64,000 bases of DNA from Neoceratodus forsteri. Lineage: Eukaryota > Chordata > Ceratodontiformes > Ceratodontidae. Location: contig CM057456.1 in the NCBI GenBank assembly GCA_016271365.2, forward strand, positions 662,993,501 to 663,057,500. The letters run 5' to 3'. The position numbers and the translations under genes were made by a program. Under the pieces are notes generated by a model. That model was not told the DNA's origin. It saw only the letters and a list, made by a program, of their open reading frames with translations, and searched no databases. Of the stretch, positions 45,101 through 55,165 are shown one piece after another. Each line of letters starts with the position of its first letter. Position 1 is the first letter of the stretch.

Positions 45101-45369
45101 CAGAGTATTCACAAGCTGCTCCAGGTGGTGAGGGAGACATTGCAGCTCCTTCAGTGAATACACCACCACGGGGTCAGGAGGAGATGGAGGAGCACACATC
45201 GGCACCAGGAAGAGGAGGACTGGGGTGGCCGTTGATGTCCCCATGCCCCAACTACCACCTTCCCCCCTTTGACCTACCCTCACACCCCTTATTCCCTCTC
45301 CCGTATGTTCACCCCTGCCCCTTACCTGCCCCCATCTGTTATGTGGCCCTTCCCCCCTCTTGTAAATAA
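45101..45369 (+). CDS. Third Harbinger gene, exon 3 (last)
   Basis: A CAGCAG acceptor pair (45098-45103; either works in frame) follows the tract CTCCTTCGTCCTAGG. The frame from phase 1 (AEYSQAAPGGEGD) is open to TAA 45367-45369. It is Pro-rich with 'SVNTPPRGQEEMEEH', then a PP/PLP-rich tail ending ALPPSCK. Total spliced length is 651 nt (216 codons plus stop), an exact multiple of three. A nearer acceptor at 45074 would put a stop in frame at once. 'TTTAAATATATACATTTTG' near 45396 may hold the cleavage region. No enzyme motif was seen. Confidence 0.6.
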
Positions 45370-45504
45370 TTGTACATAGTTTTTTCTTTACATCTTTTAA
45401 ATATATACATTTTGTTATGACAGCCGTGGTGGTCTCTGATTTGCAGCGGGCTACTGGTGCTCAGCTGCAGTTGTGTGTATGGCGTCAGAGGTGGTGCACG
45501 TATG

Positions 45505-45548
<44 letters not shown>

Positions 45549-46880
45549 TGTGTGTGTGCAGAGGTGAACTGCCTATGGTGTGGGCAGGGGGACCAGTCAC
45601 TGTCTGTGGTTTGTGTGTTGTACTCTGTGCACTGGATGCCCGTGTGCAGTGGTTCATGGGGCCTGCACTGTGTGCATGGCACCCCTGTCAGACCGTTCAT
45701 GACCTGTGCAGCTGACACCCTTGCATGTCTGTGATATGCACAGTCTGCTGGCATGTCAGTGGTGACTGTCCATGCTGGATAACAACTGTACCCAGCACAA
45801 TGCCAGGTTGCCTGCCATCACCAGTATGGTGCACGTCTGGCTCCGGTGGCACTGTGGCTTCCGCTGTTGTTGTCTGCCATCCATGCTGTCACTTGTGTCT
45901 GTTGCAGGGAATGTGCGCCAGTGTCTGTCACTTGTGCTCTGGCAGCATGCTGGTGGCATACAGCTTATTGGTGCCTGCGCAGGGTGGCTGGCACAACTGT
46001 GCAATGTAGGGATGCTGGCTGTGTGTACACGTCAGCCGTGGCCACACGCCAGTGGCTTGATTGACCCGCTACTGTGTCCCTGGGTTGGTGTGCCCTTGGG
46101 TATGGGTGGGTGTTTGTCCATGCACTGTGTTGCATCCTGTGTGGTGCATGCCTCCATGCTCCACTGTGCATGTCTGCACTGGCTGTTGTGGCCAGTGCTG
46201 GGACAGGATGTGTCCTTGGGAGGGTGTGCAGGGTGCTGTACCACTGGAGGTGGGGTCTGGGGCATGCCCTGTCGCATGTGGGATACCTCATGTGTTGACG
46301 CATGGTCGGTCTCTCAGCTGTACTTTGGGGGGGGACATGCAGGGTGGCACTGTGTGTGCATCCGTTGCATCGCTGTCTGCTGTCACCTGCTGCAGGGTGC
46401 TCATGGTGGGGCTGCCTTGCATTGCTCCATGGTGCACAGGGTTGCATTGTCACAGTGGGGATGTGGCATGCAAGGGGTGTCCTGCACTGTTGGGCGCTAC
46501 TCCTGGGCAGGGTGTATGGAAATCATGGTGCAGGGTGTGCTCTGCATTGGTGGGATGGTGTGGTACAGGGTGGTTGTCCCTCCTTGTGTGCTGGTCACAG
46601 CTTGCCAGGGGGTGTGCTGGGGCACCATGGCCCGGCTGTGGGTTGGTTGCTGGTATCCATGGGCCAGTGGTTATTCCAGCTCTCCCCGGTTGTGCAGTGC
46701 ATGGGGTGTGGGGGATGATGTCTGTTCTGCTGTGTGTTCCACTGCTCGTCTGTGGCATGGGTGGTGGGCCCCTGCATCCCTGCTCGTGCTGTTGCATTGC
46801 TGCCTTGCTGTAGGGGGCATCCCTGGTTGCGCTATGGTGCATCAGATATGCTCAGCTTCACATCCCTAGTTGCGCTATGG
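45370..46880. other. TG-rich tail of the Harbinger
   Basis: (GT)n at 45509-45560 leads into ~1.3 kb strongly biased to T and G on the plus strand ('TGTGCATGG', 'GCATGGTG' words). Stop codons are rare because A is rare, so open frames of up to 365 codons (45772-46869) arise. They are Cys/Trp/Gly/Val-rich without domains. I do not call a gene here. Confidence 0.6.
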
Positions 46881-47029
46881 TGCAGGTGGTGTGATATTCA
46901 GTCATCGGCCATAGGCACATCTTGGCCTGTGCAGTTTTTGAATATCGCACTTCTTGTGTATGGGCACAGTGGACTTGCGCTTGCTCCTGCTGTTGCGCAA
47001 CTTTTGGGTGCAGTTTGAATATCTGGGCC
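46881..47029. repeat. Right terminal and subterminal repeats of the Harbinger
   Basis: Inverted copies of the left-end blocks: 'GTGATATTCAGTC', 'TTTTTGAATATCGCAC' and the terminal TTTGAATATCTGGGCC. Repeated GAATATC/GATATTC words here and at 39290-39370 are candidate transposase or Myb binding sites. Confidence 0.7.
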
Positions 47030-47032
47030 ACT

Positions 47033-49026
47033 GTGTAAATTAAGAAAACCAAGAAGAAATAATTCAGTATTTCATAGCTCCTGCAAGACTACCGTTGATT
47101 GGGTAGCAGCCAACAGGAAAGGATCTTTCTGTGCCTTTTGCAAAACATATGCTTCTGACATCAATGTGAGCCATGGTTGAAGACCTGATGTATAGTGTCA
47201 TGAAGCGTCACAAAAGCCCCATATGAATATAAGCATGCTACAGGGAAGAAATTGTCACAGTTTTTCCAAGAACAGAGTACTCAAAAGTCATCGAAGCTGA
47301 TGTGGACGTTATGAACCTTTCAGCAAAGCACAGTGTGTCATTTTCTTGTGCTGACCACATTTTAATATTTTTACTAAAAGCACTGCACAGATCCAGAAGT
47401 GGTGAAGATGGGCAGTGGGCCAACAAAATCAGCATGCACTGCAAAAGATGTCCTTGGGTCAAAATATCAAGAAGACACAGCTGCCCAGTGCCATAATTTG
47501 CTATTTTGCTTCTACATTAGAGTACTGATATGGATGATGAAGAATTGTTGGGTAACCTAGTTAGTTTGTATGACATGCAAATGGGAATACATTTTATCCA
47601 TTTTCTGGATATGCCAGCATGTATGCTTGGACTGGGCAGTCAGTGTTTGATGCTGTAATGAAAACCGTAGAACAGTTTTAAATCCCACTGCAAAACCTTA
47701 TTGTTTTCTCCTATTACAATTCTTCTTCTGTGATTGGCAACACAACTCCGTTTTCATGACTGAAACAGGTCAACTCAAACATTGTTAACATGGGATGCCT
47801 TTGCCACCTAGCAGACATTTGTTCCAAATCAGGGATCAAAGCACTGTCATCACCTGTGCTGGGACTAATTTCAGACATTTATTGCCATTTTTTCATCAAG
47901 CTCACAGTGGCAGCATCAGTTGAAGGAGTTCAGCATAGTTGTGGACACTGATCCCTTGAACATAATCTAACATTCACCTGCAAGATGGTTCAGTTTGAGC
48001 AAAGTGGTTTGGCAAATGGTATCTATATGTGACCTGTTCTACTCTCCTATCTTATGTTGTTTGAGCCCAGAGGTGCCAGGGTGCAACTGATTGCTGAGCA
48101 CCTGAGCAGACATGAAATAAGAATGACTTTTCTATTTGTAAAATGTACACTGGAACTCCTTTGCCAATTTAATAGAAGGCTACAAAATGGAGAGAGAGTC
48201 AGCTGATGAACCTTCATGGGGACATCTGCAAAATCATCTAGCTGTATGGAAGCAGACTTCTCCAACCTGATGTGGCTACCAGTTTGTTCACTAAATATAA
48301 AACTGAATTTCTGGAGAACACTGATAATTTCCTTCCCTTTTGGTGAACCCACATTGGACCAGAAGTACAAGATTACATAAAGGAAAATGATGACAGTATT
48401 ATGGGCACTTCTGCTGAATTAAATATTGCAACTACAGGACGGCAAGGGCATTCTACTCCACAATCCTTCAAAAGATGCTGACAATGTTTCTTCTAAGGAA
48501 TAAGCTACCAGAAAATGTGGCCACACTTCTAAATCCATGCTTAAAGCTGATGGTGTCTGCAACAGCTGTAGTAAACTTGGGAAGGCAGCCTGGAATTTAC
48601 AGTTCGTCCGCTGAATATGGCCAACTGCTGGATGAATTTGGCACATATCAATTTGCAGAGACATTAGCTGAACAACACCATCCAACATTTGCCCCAGATT
48701 CTTCTGTTCTTCAGTTCTGTTGGAAGGAGCTGTGCCAGCTGAGTGCAATGGGATATGAGCAAAGTATACCACTGTTCAGGAGACTAATGGAGACAGTCCT
48801 ATGCTTTCCACACTCAAATGCTGAACCAAAGTGTGGCTCCAGCATGATAAGGAAGGTCAAAACAGAACTTAGGCAATCCATGCTCAAAAAGTCCTTGAAT
48901 TCCTTAATTGCCATAAAGATGAATGAAGACGGGGAATGTTTTGGGGTACAGCACACCAAGGATGTTCTAGAAGCAGCAAAGAAGGCAACACTGTTGTACT
49001 GTACAACACAAACTATTCCAACTTGA
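47033..49026 (+). pseudogene. hAT transposase (BED finger and dimerisation domain), broken
   Basis: Continuation of the frame that starts at 39234. A BED-type finger follows: 'DWVAANRKGSFCAFCKTYA', then 'DINVSHG', with the His side near 47205-47220 ('RHKSP' in another frame). The middle is decayed across several frames. The longest clean frame (48475-49026) ends in the hAT dimerisation region: 'FPHSNAEPKCGSSMIRKVKTELRQSML' and 'LNSLIAIKM', where ER-FS of the consensus has decayed to PKCGSS. About 620 codons in all, which suits a hAT transposase. The 8-bp target duplication and TIRs were not identified. Confidence 0.75.
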
Positions 49027-49560
49027 AATGAAGACTGCATTTAGATTAATAAATACAGAAATTGTATATCTCTTTTAAACAATGTATCACAAATATAACA
49101 GAAATATGTAAAACATTGTGTTTCTTATTGTGCTGTTTTGTAGCATACAATTGAATTTGACATCTAGAAAGCATAAAATAAAGATACTGTATGTTGTACT
49201 ATACTACGCCATGAAGTGATGTGTAAGTCACACGATTTGCATGGCCATGCTAAATAAAATACGGTATCAATAATTTTGGTTATTTGTCCACAATTTTTGG
49301 GGTATGTGTCCCTGATTTTAGTCCTAGCAGGTTGAGAAGTATGGTCTCATGAAATATACAGCATTTGCCCACATTAGACATTTGCAGCAGGTCCACAATG
49401 TAGTAACTTTAATGCACTACACATTCTGTTTTTTATGTTTGCTTGCATGCATGCCCAAGAAACATTATGCGGCAGCTTAGGAGAGAAGCGGGTTGTGGAG
49501 GTGCGGCAGTGTGGTGGCCAATGCCAGCAGTGCATTTGTGGGCTTGGCGGTGTACACCCA
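49027..49560. other. Spacer after hAT
   Basis: AT-rich, possibly the hAT 3' part. Nothing else recognised. Confidence 0.4.
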
Positions 49561-49597
49561 CTGCAGAACCAGTGTCCTGATGACACTGGTTCTGCAG
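49561..49597. repeat. Perfect 16-bp palindrome
   Basis: CTGCAGAACCAGTGTC and GACACTGGTTCTGCAG flank a 5-nt loop (CTGAT). The stem is perfect. Context is a GC-rich stretch (49470-49620) of unknown origin. Confidence 0.85.
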
Positions 49598-50229
49598 AAG
49601 TGCCACCAAACTTGAAACAATTTGGCTGCTGAAATGAGGGGCCGCCTTGTCATTGCAGTGTCAGCAATTCCACTGCAATGAGGGAATGACCCATCATTGC
49701 AGGGTGGTACCTTGCCAGGTGTAACATTTCTGTGGACATGACAGTGGATAGAGCCACCATCTCACAGTCCCATGTAAGCTGACAGGGGTGCCCAATCCCC
49801 CTGTCAGCCTGCCAATGACTCAGTTCATTTGCTGACGGGGTGGCCCAATCCCCATCAGCTAAAGTTCCCTCTTCCCCATAATGCAGGAGGCACACTGGGA
49901 GCCAACCCCAGTGTGCACAAAAGAAGCCTGAAAAAAAAACCTTCCTGCAACATTCCTTTTTATTATTTTTGTCACTGGTATAAAGAAAATGGTCCCTCGC
50001 AGTCTTTAGTGGCCCCTCCCCAAACCATGCCCACCCTCTGTGCACCCCAGCTCCCCACACACACCCTCACCCCATACTTACCTCCAGAGCCTGGTGCAGT
50101 GATCTTTGGTGGACCAGGAACACATCTGCACTGTTCAAAGCTGACCATGAACTGAAGAAATGCCGGTAAGCTGTATAATGGCATAAAGAGGGTTTTTTCA
50201 ACTTATGTGGCTATCTCGGCCATTTTTTG
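49598..50229. other. Spacer, nothing recognised
   Basis: Mixed sequence with 'CCCCTGTCAGCCTGCCAATGACTCAG' and inverted relatives ('AGCTGACAGGGG' near 49778). I see no gene here. Confidence 0.4.
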
Positions 50230-51660
50230 GACTTTTGCCACCAAATTTTCAACATATGATTAATGGGACGACCCCTCCTCATGAATACAGTCACTGTCAT
50301 GGCATTATTCAGTCCCAGAAGGTGATTTCATGGTCTCTGCATGGAATCACCTTTTGGGACTAATTAATGAAACAACAGTGCCACTGTTCATGAGGTGGGC
50401 TCTCAAAAAGTCTGTGTTGAAAATTTGGTGAAAAAAATCCCAAAAATGATTGTTTTATGAGGGTACGCTGGGCAGATTTCATGCTCCCTCATAACTTCAT
50501 GAATTTGTAATATTTTCACTCCAGAATTTCAACATTGGCATTTCCTCCTTATGAACAGTACAGATATCATTTTCCACATTCTGGCTGAAATGTATTTTCG
50601 CATTTCCGGTGCAGAATGGCATGGTCGCTGTGGGAAATTAGTGTTTGGGATACGTTATGGAAATCACAGTGACACTGTTCATGAGCAGAGATCCTAAAAT
50701 GCCTATGTTGAAAATCTGGTGAGGAAAATCCAAAACATGACTATGTTACGAGCGTGTGTTGTGCAGTTTCCATGCATGCTCATAAGTTCGCAAATTTGTA
50801 ATACTTTCACTCCAGATTTTCAACATTGTCATTTCTACACACCTCCTTATGAACAGTACAGCTGTCATTTTTCACATCCTGGCCAAAATGTGTTTTCACA
50901 CTTCTGGCGCAGAATAGCATGGTTGCTGTGGGAAATTAGTGTTTGGGACATATTAAGAAAATCACAGTAACACTGTTCATGAGCAGAGGTTCTAAAATGC
51001 CTATGTTGAAAATTTGGTGACAAACATCTATAAAATGACTGTGTTATGAGTGTGCATTATGCAGTTTCCACACACCCTCGTAACTTCACAAATTTGTAGT
51101 ATTTTCACTTCAGATTTTAAACATTGGCATTTTTTCACACATCCTTATGAACAGTACAGCTGTCATTTTTCATATCCTGCCTGAAATATGCATTTACCCA
51201 TCTGGCACAGAATAGTGCAGTTGCTGTGGGAAATTAATATTCGGGACGGATTAAGAAAATCATAGTGACAGTGTTCATGAGCAGAGGTCACAAAATGCCT
51301 GTGTTGAAAATTTGGTGATATAATTCCACTAAATGACTGTATTGCGTGCATGCGTTGCACAGTTTCCACGTACTCTCAGAAGTTTGAGCATTTTTAATAT
51401 TTTCACTACAGATTTTCAACATAGCCATCTCTTCACACCTCCCTATGAGTGGTACAGCTGTCATACTTCACATCCTGCCCGATCTGTGTTTTTATACATC
51501 TGGCACAGAATGGCATGGTCGCTGTGGGAACTTGAAGTTCAGGACACATTAACAAAATCACAGTGCCACTGTTCATGAGATTTGGTCCCAAATCCTTTCA
51601 TGAGGCGTGGGTCACAAAAAGGCCATGCTGAAAATTTGTAGTGCAAATACCAACAGATGC
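50230..51660. repeat. ~300-bp satellite, about five units
   Basis: Tandem units marked by 'CATGAGCAGAG..AAAATGCCTATGTTGAAAATTTGGTGA' at about 50390, 50679, 50980, 51277 and 51601 (spacing 289-324). Each unit has 'TTCACAAATTTGTAATATTTTCACT', 'TATGAACAGTACAGCTGTCATTTTTCAC' and 'GGCACAGAATGGCATGGTCGCTGTGGGAA'. Edge units are the most diverged. A hairpin 'AGTCCCAGAAGGTGATTTCATG' / 'CATGGAATCACCTTTTGGGACT' lies in the first unit (50310-50362). Confidence 0.85.
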
Positions 51661-52140
51661 CCAGGGCGTTAGGGTTTCTAACCATAACATCCAACCCTGT
51701 ACAGACTGACAGGCATCAGGAGGGTGCCTTTGGATTGCCGACTGTAATACTCATGCCATCCAACCCTCACCCTGCAGCCAGTGACAGGCATTGAGGTGTG
51801 CCTTGGACTCTTTGGCCCCAGAGTTCACCCCATTCTCTATATACTGCACCCATTTTAGCATATGTCCTTATGGAATGGGGTGACTGTAAAGCTGAACACC
51901 CCAAGGTACACCTCAACACTTGTTGGTGTCTGCAGAATAGGGTGAGATGAAATGGCATGAACCTTATGGGCGATGACCCAAATGCATAGCCCAATGCCTG
52001 TCCCTCTCTGCAGGGTGGAGGTGGGGTTGGTGTGAAGTTCAATACTTCACTGCCATTCCTATTCTGCATCTGTCTAACTCCTGCATTCCCAATGCTAATA
52101 CCAGCAAGCAAACATTCGGCATTGACAAATGCTAGTTTTT
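51661..52140. repeat. Fold-back of ~130 bp and flanks
   Basis: 'CATTGAGGTGTGCCTTGG' (51789 on) and 'CCAAGGTACACCTCAACACTTG' (51901-51922) form the outer stem, with an inner stem 'GTTCACCCCATTCT' / 'GAATGGGGTGAC'. No coding sequence. Confidence 0.65.
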
Positions 52141-52340
52141 ATTTGTAATAGGTAGGTTGTGCAAAAGCACAGGGGTAAAAGGCTGCACTAACAGGATGTT
52201 GGTGGTAGGTTAACAACAAATGGATATAAGGCAGCACTAACAGGATACTTGTGGTAGGTTGTGTAACAGCACAATGATAAAAGGCTACACTTACTGGACA
52301 CTGGTTGTATATTGTGTAACAGCACAAGGATTTTGTTTCT
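52141..52340. repeat. ~60-bp tandem repeat, three units
   Basis: Units contain 'GTAGGTTGTG-AA-AGCACA..TAAAAGGCTGCACTAACAGGA'. They begin near 52150, 52205 and 52254, with a partial fourth near 52310. Confidence 0.7.
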
Positions 52341-52680
52341 GCTTTCAGAAGCAGTGCATTAGGGAGAGCAAAGGAATATAGAAAGCTAAAGCTCATGAAA
52401 TTTGATGGGGAGCAAGTCAGTTGCAGGTAGTGTGGGATGCTCTTCTCCAGAGTTACGCTCTAGAGGAGGGATCACTGCCCCTTCTGCAGGATCTTTGTAG
52501 AGTGCCAGGCTGAGCTGGTAGCAATAAGGAAAGTAATTTATCCTGTGGCACTGGCTCAGCTGGAGCCCACAGCCCACCCCCCACTCCCCTAGAGGCCCAC
52601 TGGTCCAGGGGAGTGGACAGTGGTGGGCACAGGGTATGATGGCAGGGACAGCCACAAGGAGGTCAATCAACTCCACATCC
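52341..52680. other. Spacer, nothing recognised
   Basis: Unremarkable sequence, possibly the 5' leader of the LINE that follows. Confidence 0.35.
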
Positions 52681-52699
52681 TCCTAATGGCTAATCACTT

Positions 52700-53480
52700 T
52701 TCACCCCTGGAGGAGACTCAGGTACTTAACTCTACTTGGTGGGGGGGGCACTATGGGTAAATCAGGGGAAGTGGGAGTGATAACCTGGTGGCACCGAGGG
52801 GCACAAGTAAGTAGAAGACATCTAGGAGAGCCTTTGTGATAGGGATTCTATGACCAAGAGAGTAGAGAGGGTGGTGGGTGGGGGAGAGGAGTGGTGGAGC
52901 ATTGGTCAGGTGCCTTCCTGGGGCAACAGCTATCCAAGACACAGACATAAAAGGGAGGATAGCAGAAAGGGAGTGAGGGGAGCTGGAGATACTGGTACAC
53001 TTGGGTACAAACAATCTGGTGAGCCAGCATGTGGAGCAATGAAGCAGAACTTTCAGGGGCTGAGGGATAGATTGCAAGCACACTCAACCTCCTTGGCCTT
53101 GTCTGAGGGCCAGACTGTGTAGAGTTGGGGGAGAGGTGAAGACAGAGTAAGGAGGGAAGAAATAGAGAAATTAAATGGGTGGTTAAAAGAATGGTATTAG
53201 AAGAAAGGGTACCACTTTCTAGGGGACAGTGGGGACTTCTGGGACAGGAGGTTCTCCAAATGTGATGGTCTTCACCAGACAAGAGAGGGGACCAAGACAC
53301 TGGGGCAGAAGTTTTGATATCTACATTAGACAGTTAAACTGCCTGTGGGGGACAGTAAGGCTAGGGGAACCACAGTAAAGGGCGTGAGGAAGAGGAACCT
53401 AGCTAGTGCTCCCCGTATACTCAGAACTTGTAGCAGAAAGGACAGCAAAAATAAGGTTGAGATTCAAAAAGGAGTAGTGG
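52700..53480 (+). pseudogene. CR1-like LINE, ORF1 relic with SGNH esterase motif
   Basis: Purine-rich decayed ORF1. Near 52985-53040 the words 'ELEILVHLGTNNLVSQHVEQ' can be read, which matches block III (H-GTN-) of the SGNH esterase found in ORF1 of many CR1 and L2 elements. Shifts and stops are frequent. It precedes the endonuclease at 53.6 kb on the same strand with the expected spacing. Confidence 0.55.
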
Positions 53481-53503
53481 AAGAGGCAAATGAGTGAAGG
53501 CTC

Positions 53504-54500
53504 TTGGGATCTGCAAGCAATAGGATAAATAAGAAGGTAAGGAGAATGGAAAAGAATGCAGGTGAAGGATCAGAAAATAGCAACAGAGCTAGTTGGAAGG
53601 GGTTCTACCATAATGTCAGGAGTTTGGGTAACAAAATCAGTGAGCCCCAAGCATTGGTGGCAGACACTAAGGTGAACCTCATAGCCATCACAGATACCTG
53701 GGCCACAAAGAATAATGACTGGGACTTGTCAGTCACAGGATACACAATGTTTAGATAGGCTAGAGGAAAAGGCAAAGAGGGTAGCCCTATACAGATAAGC
53801 CCCCAGGATGAAGTGCAGTGCCGCAAAATTTTGAAGTAGCGTTACTACAATAAATTATGCAATTTCAATGTGAGTTAATCCCTTTTGTAAGGCAGTAAAA
53901 CTGTGACACTGTGCTCCATCCTGGAGAGCATATCTGTATGTCAGGAAGGGCATAGAGGCTGTGAAGGATGGACACACCAGGGGAAGCAAAGGGGAACAGA
54001 GTCACTGTGGTGTCACCTCACGGTGCCACCAGGCAAGAAAATATGGGTGGAGTGATACATAGACCACCAGGATAAGGGGTAGAGAGAGTTAGGGAGCTTG
54101 GGGAAGAGCTGGCAAGGGGAGTGAAGAAGGAGAAAGTGCTGGTGGGTAATCTGTACCTGCCAGATATTGACTGACTGGGACATTCCAGCGGCCAGGTGCA
54201 TCAGAAGTCAGGCCCTGTTGAATACATTGCAGGACTGCCTGCTGGTGCAGCTGGTAAAGTAACCCCCTAGACAGGTGGTCATTCTCTATTTAGTTCTCAC
54301 TAACCCAGAGATGGTGAGTGGAGTGAAAGTACGGGAGTCACTGGGGTCCAGTGACCATAACTCCTTTTGGTTGAGGTTGGCCTGTGGGACCAGAATGTGC
54401 CCATCAAAAAGTGAAGTCCTAGATTTCAGAAGAGCAGACTTCAACCCGATGAGGGAACTGATCTGAGACAAACTGACCAGGGTGGACATCATTGGAGGTG
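53504..54500 (+). pseudogene. CR1-like LINE endonuclease
   Basis: APE-type endonuclease in several frames. 'FYHNVRSLGNKISEPQALV', 'NLIAITDTWATKNNDWD' and 'GYTMFR' (53605-53758) form the N-terminus; the ITD-W change replaces the usual Glu with Asp. The C-terminal part (54275-54466) reads 'LVLTNPEMVSGVKVRESLGSSDHNSFWLRL', with the SDH motif typical of the catalytic His. The region in between is decayed. Confidence 0.7.
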
Positions 54501-55165
54501 TAGAGGAAAGATGGGGGGGGGGCAATAAAGGAAACCATTCTTGAGGAAACAAAGACATGCATGAGAATTGTTACAAAACAAAACAGATGCAAGATACCCA
54601 TACAGTTCTTGGAAAGAGTCAGAGAAGCAGTGAAGGCCAAGAAAAAGGCTTTCACCAGGCAGAAGGAAAAGCAGGGGTAGGAAGACTAGGGAGAATACCA
54701 AATAAAGACTATGGAAGAAAAGAGGGTGGTCAGAGAAGCAAAGGCAGACATGGAGCTATGCATTGTGGAAGGGGGTGAAGAGCGGGGAGAAACAGTTCTT
54801 CAGAAATATTGAAAAAAGAAAGAAGGGAAGGGTATTTTTAGGCTACAAGGGAGGCTACTAGAGGAAGATGAACAAAAAGTAGCCATCCTTAATGATTACT
54901 TTTGCTCTGACTTCACAAGGGAAGAGAATGGACCCCTACCTGGAAGTGACATCAAGGTAGCTGTCAGGAGCATTCTTGAAATGAGGCAGCCAGTATTTAC
55001 CAAGGTTCAGAAGGGCTTGAAGCCCTAAGATAAAGCTCCAGGGCCGGATGGGATGCACCCAAGGGTGCTCAAGGAATTGGCTGTAGAGCTGACTGAAACC
55101 CTAGCAGGGCTTTTTACAGAGCTGGCCTTAGACTTTGTGGGGTCCTGGGAAGATGTAAAACATGG
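54501..55165 (+). pseudogene. CR1-like LINE reverse transcriptase, first part
   Basis: The linker to the RT and its beginning. 'NDYFCSDFTREENGPL' near 54890-54935, then 'DKAPGPDGMHPRVLKELAVELTE' (55029-55097), 'LAGLFTELALDF'. A TAA sits just before DKAPG. It breaks off at 55165, where foreign sequence starts. Confidence 0.75.

Larger units (their letters stand above)
39284..47029 (+). mobile_element. Complete 7.75-kb PIF/Harbinger transposon with three genes
   Basis: The terminal inverted repeats are GGCTCAGATATTCAAA at 39284 and TTTGAATATCTGGGCC ending at 47029, flanked on both sides by ACT (39281-39283 and 47030-47032), the 3-bp target duplication expected for the superfamily. Inside, in order: leader; DDE transposase (+, 39861-41100); Myb/SANT gene (-, 43278-41735); a third, three-exon gene (+, 44048-45369); and a long TG-rich tail. 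A second copy of its left end lies at 1-721. Interior GC is much higher than in surrounding DNA. The transposase and Myb genes are broken, so it is now probably immobile unless helped in trans. Confidence 0.9.

Noticed and set aside
45772..46869. 365-codon open frame on the plus strand in the Harbinger tail
   Set aside because: Two other frames are also long here, the product is Cys/Trp/Val/Gly-rich without domains, and A is rare so stops are rare. Composition explains it.
50230..51660. CRISPR-like array
   Set aside because: Units are ~300 bp and diverged throughout, with no short fixed repeats and unique spacers. It is a satellite in a eukaryotic genome.
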